Assembly (NCBI GenBank): GCA_016932235.1
Contig: JAFGDF010000223.1
Location: 1 to 23,394, forward strand
Length of the DNA: 23,394 bases
Origin: Deltaproteobacteria bacterium
GTDB taxonomy: Bacteria; Desulfobacterota; DSM-4660; Desulfatiglandales; HGW-15
Direction: 5' to 3'
Below are positions 23,386 to 23,394 of this stretch, piece by piece. Position numbers and translations under genes: made by a program. The stretch's first letter is position 1; each line of letters starts with the position of its first letter. Below the pieces are notes generated by a model. That model did not search any database and was not told the DNA's origin. It was given only the letters and a program-made list of their open reading frames with translations.

Positions 23386-23394
23386 GGTGCATGC

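Overview
The window looks like a piece of chromosome from a strictly anaerobic, Gram-negative-type bacterium, most likely a Desulfobacterota (deltaproteobacterial) sulfate reducer or syntroph. This rests on a tungsten-type aldehyde:ferredoxin oxidoreductase, an acyl-CoA ligase in a branched-chain amino-acid type (Liv) ABC transporter operon, a sigma-54 activator beside a near-perfect -24/-12 promoter, a hybrid histidine kinase, a selenoprotein, and moderate GC content. No rRNA, tRNA, insertion sequence, phage gene or CRISPR array was seen. The taxonomic guess is inference.

Layout. (1) 1-3296, minus strand: livG, livF and an AMP-forming acyl-CoA ligase that runs off the left edge. (2) 3756-6415, plus strand: a DUF169 protein and a 623-aa aldehyde ferredoxin oxidoreductase. 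Converging on it, 6487-9628 on the minus strand, is a three-gene redox operon: a GlpA-like FAD dehydrogenase with a BFD-type [2Fe-2S] domain, a pyridine-nucleotide FAD oxidoreductase, and a DUF1667 protein. (3) 9911-11521: a hybrid histidine kinase whose N-terminus looks eroded. (4) 11683-13341: a two-gene unit of unknown function. It pairs a protein with a WTDGLPIVPPT motif with a UGSC-family selenoprotein in which an in-frame TGA at 13078-13080 is read as selenocysteine, so ordinary ORF calling splits it into two pieces. (5) 13417-14484: hisC-type aminotransferase, converging on a sigma-54 activator with a degenerate receiver domain (14521-15984, minus).

(6) 15985-18060: a stretch of small genes. 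A structured non-coding segment (GAAA-tetraloop hairpin plus a 15-bp hairpin and T-tract) is followed by a consensus sigma-54 promoter (16385-16401), two tandem paralogous small proteins of unknown family, a DksA/TraR-like protein with only two of the four zinc cysteines, and a small zinc-ribbon protein. (7) 18264-19932: a polyamine operon with overlapping genes, speD, speE and a divergent SpeD paralogue that keeps the Ser/His/Cys spacing of the pyruvoyl enzyme but lacks the HTWPE substrate motif. (8) 20316-23247: a membrane-anchored Ig-like (NEW3-type) protein with an ABC-2 type ATPase and permease.

How the genes fit together: the left part serves uptake and CoA activation of an organic acid or amino acid together with aldehyde/flavin redox chemistry; the centre holds signalling and an orphan selenoprotein system; the right part holds transcriptional modulators, spermidine synthesis and a small ABC exporter. 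The most noteworthy items are the recoded selenoprotein with its SECIS-like hairpin, the speD-speE-speD-like operon, and the sigma-54-driven small-protein paralogues next to their probable activator.
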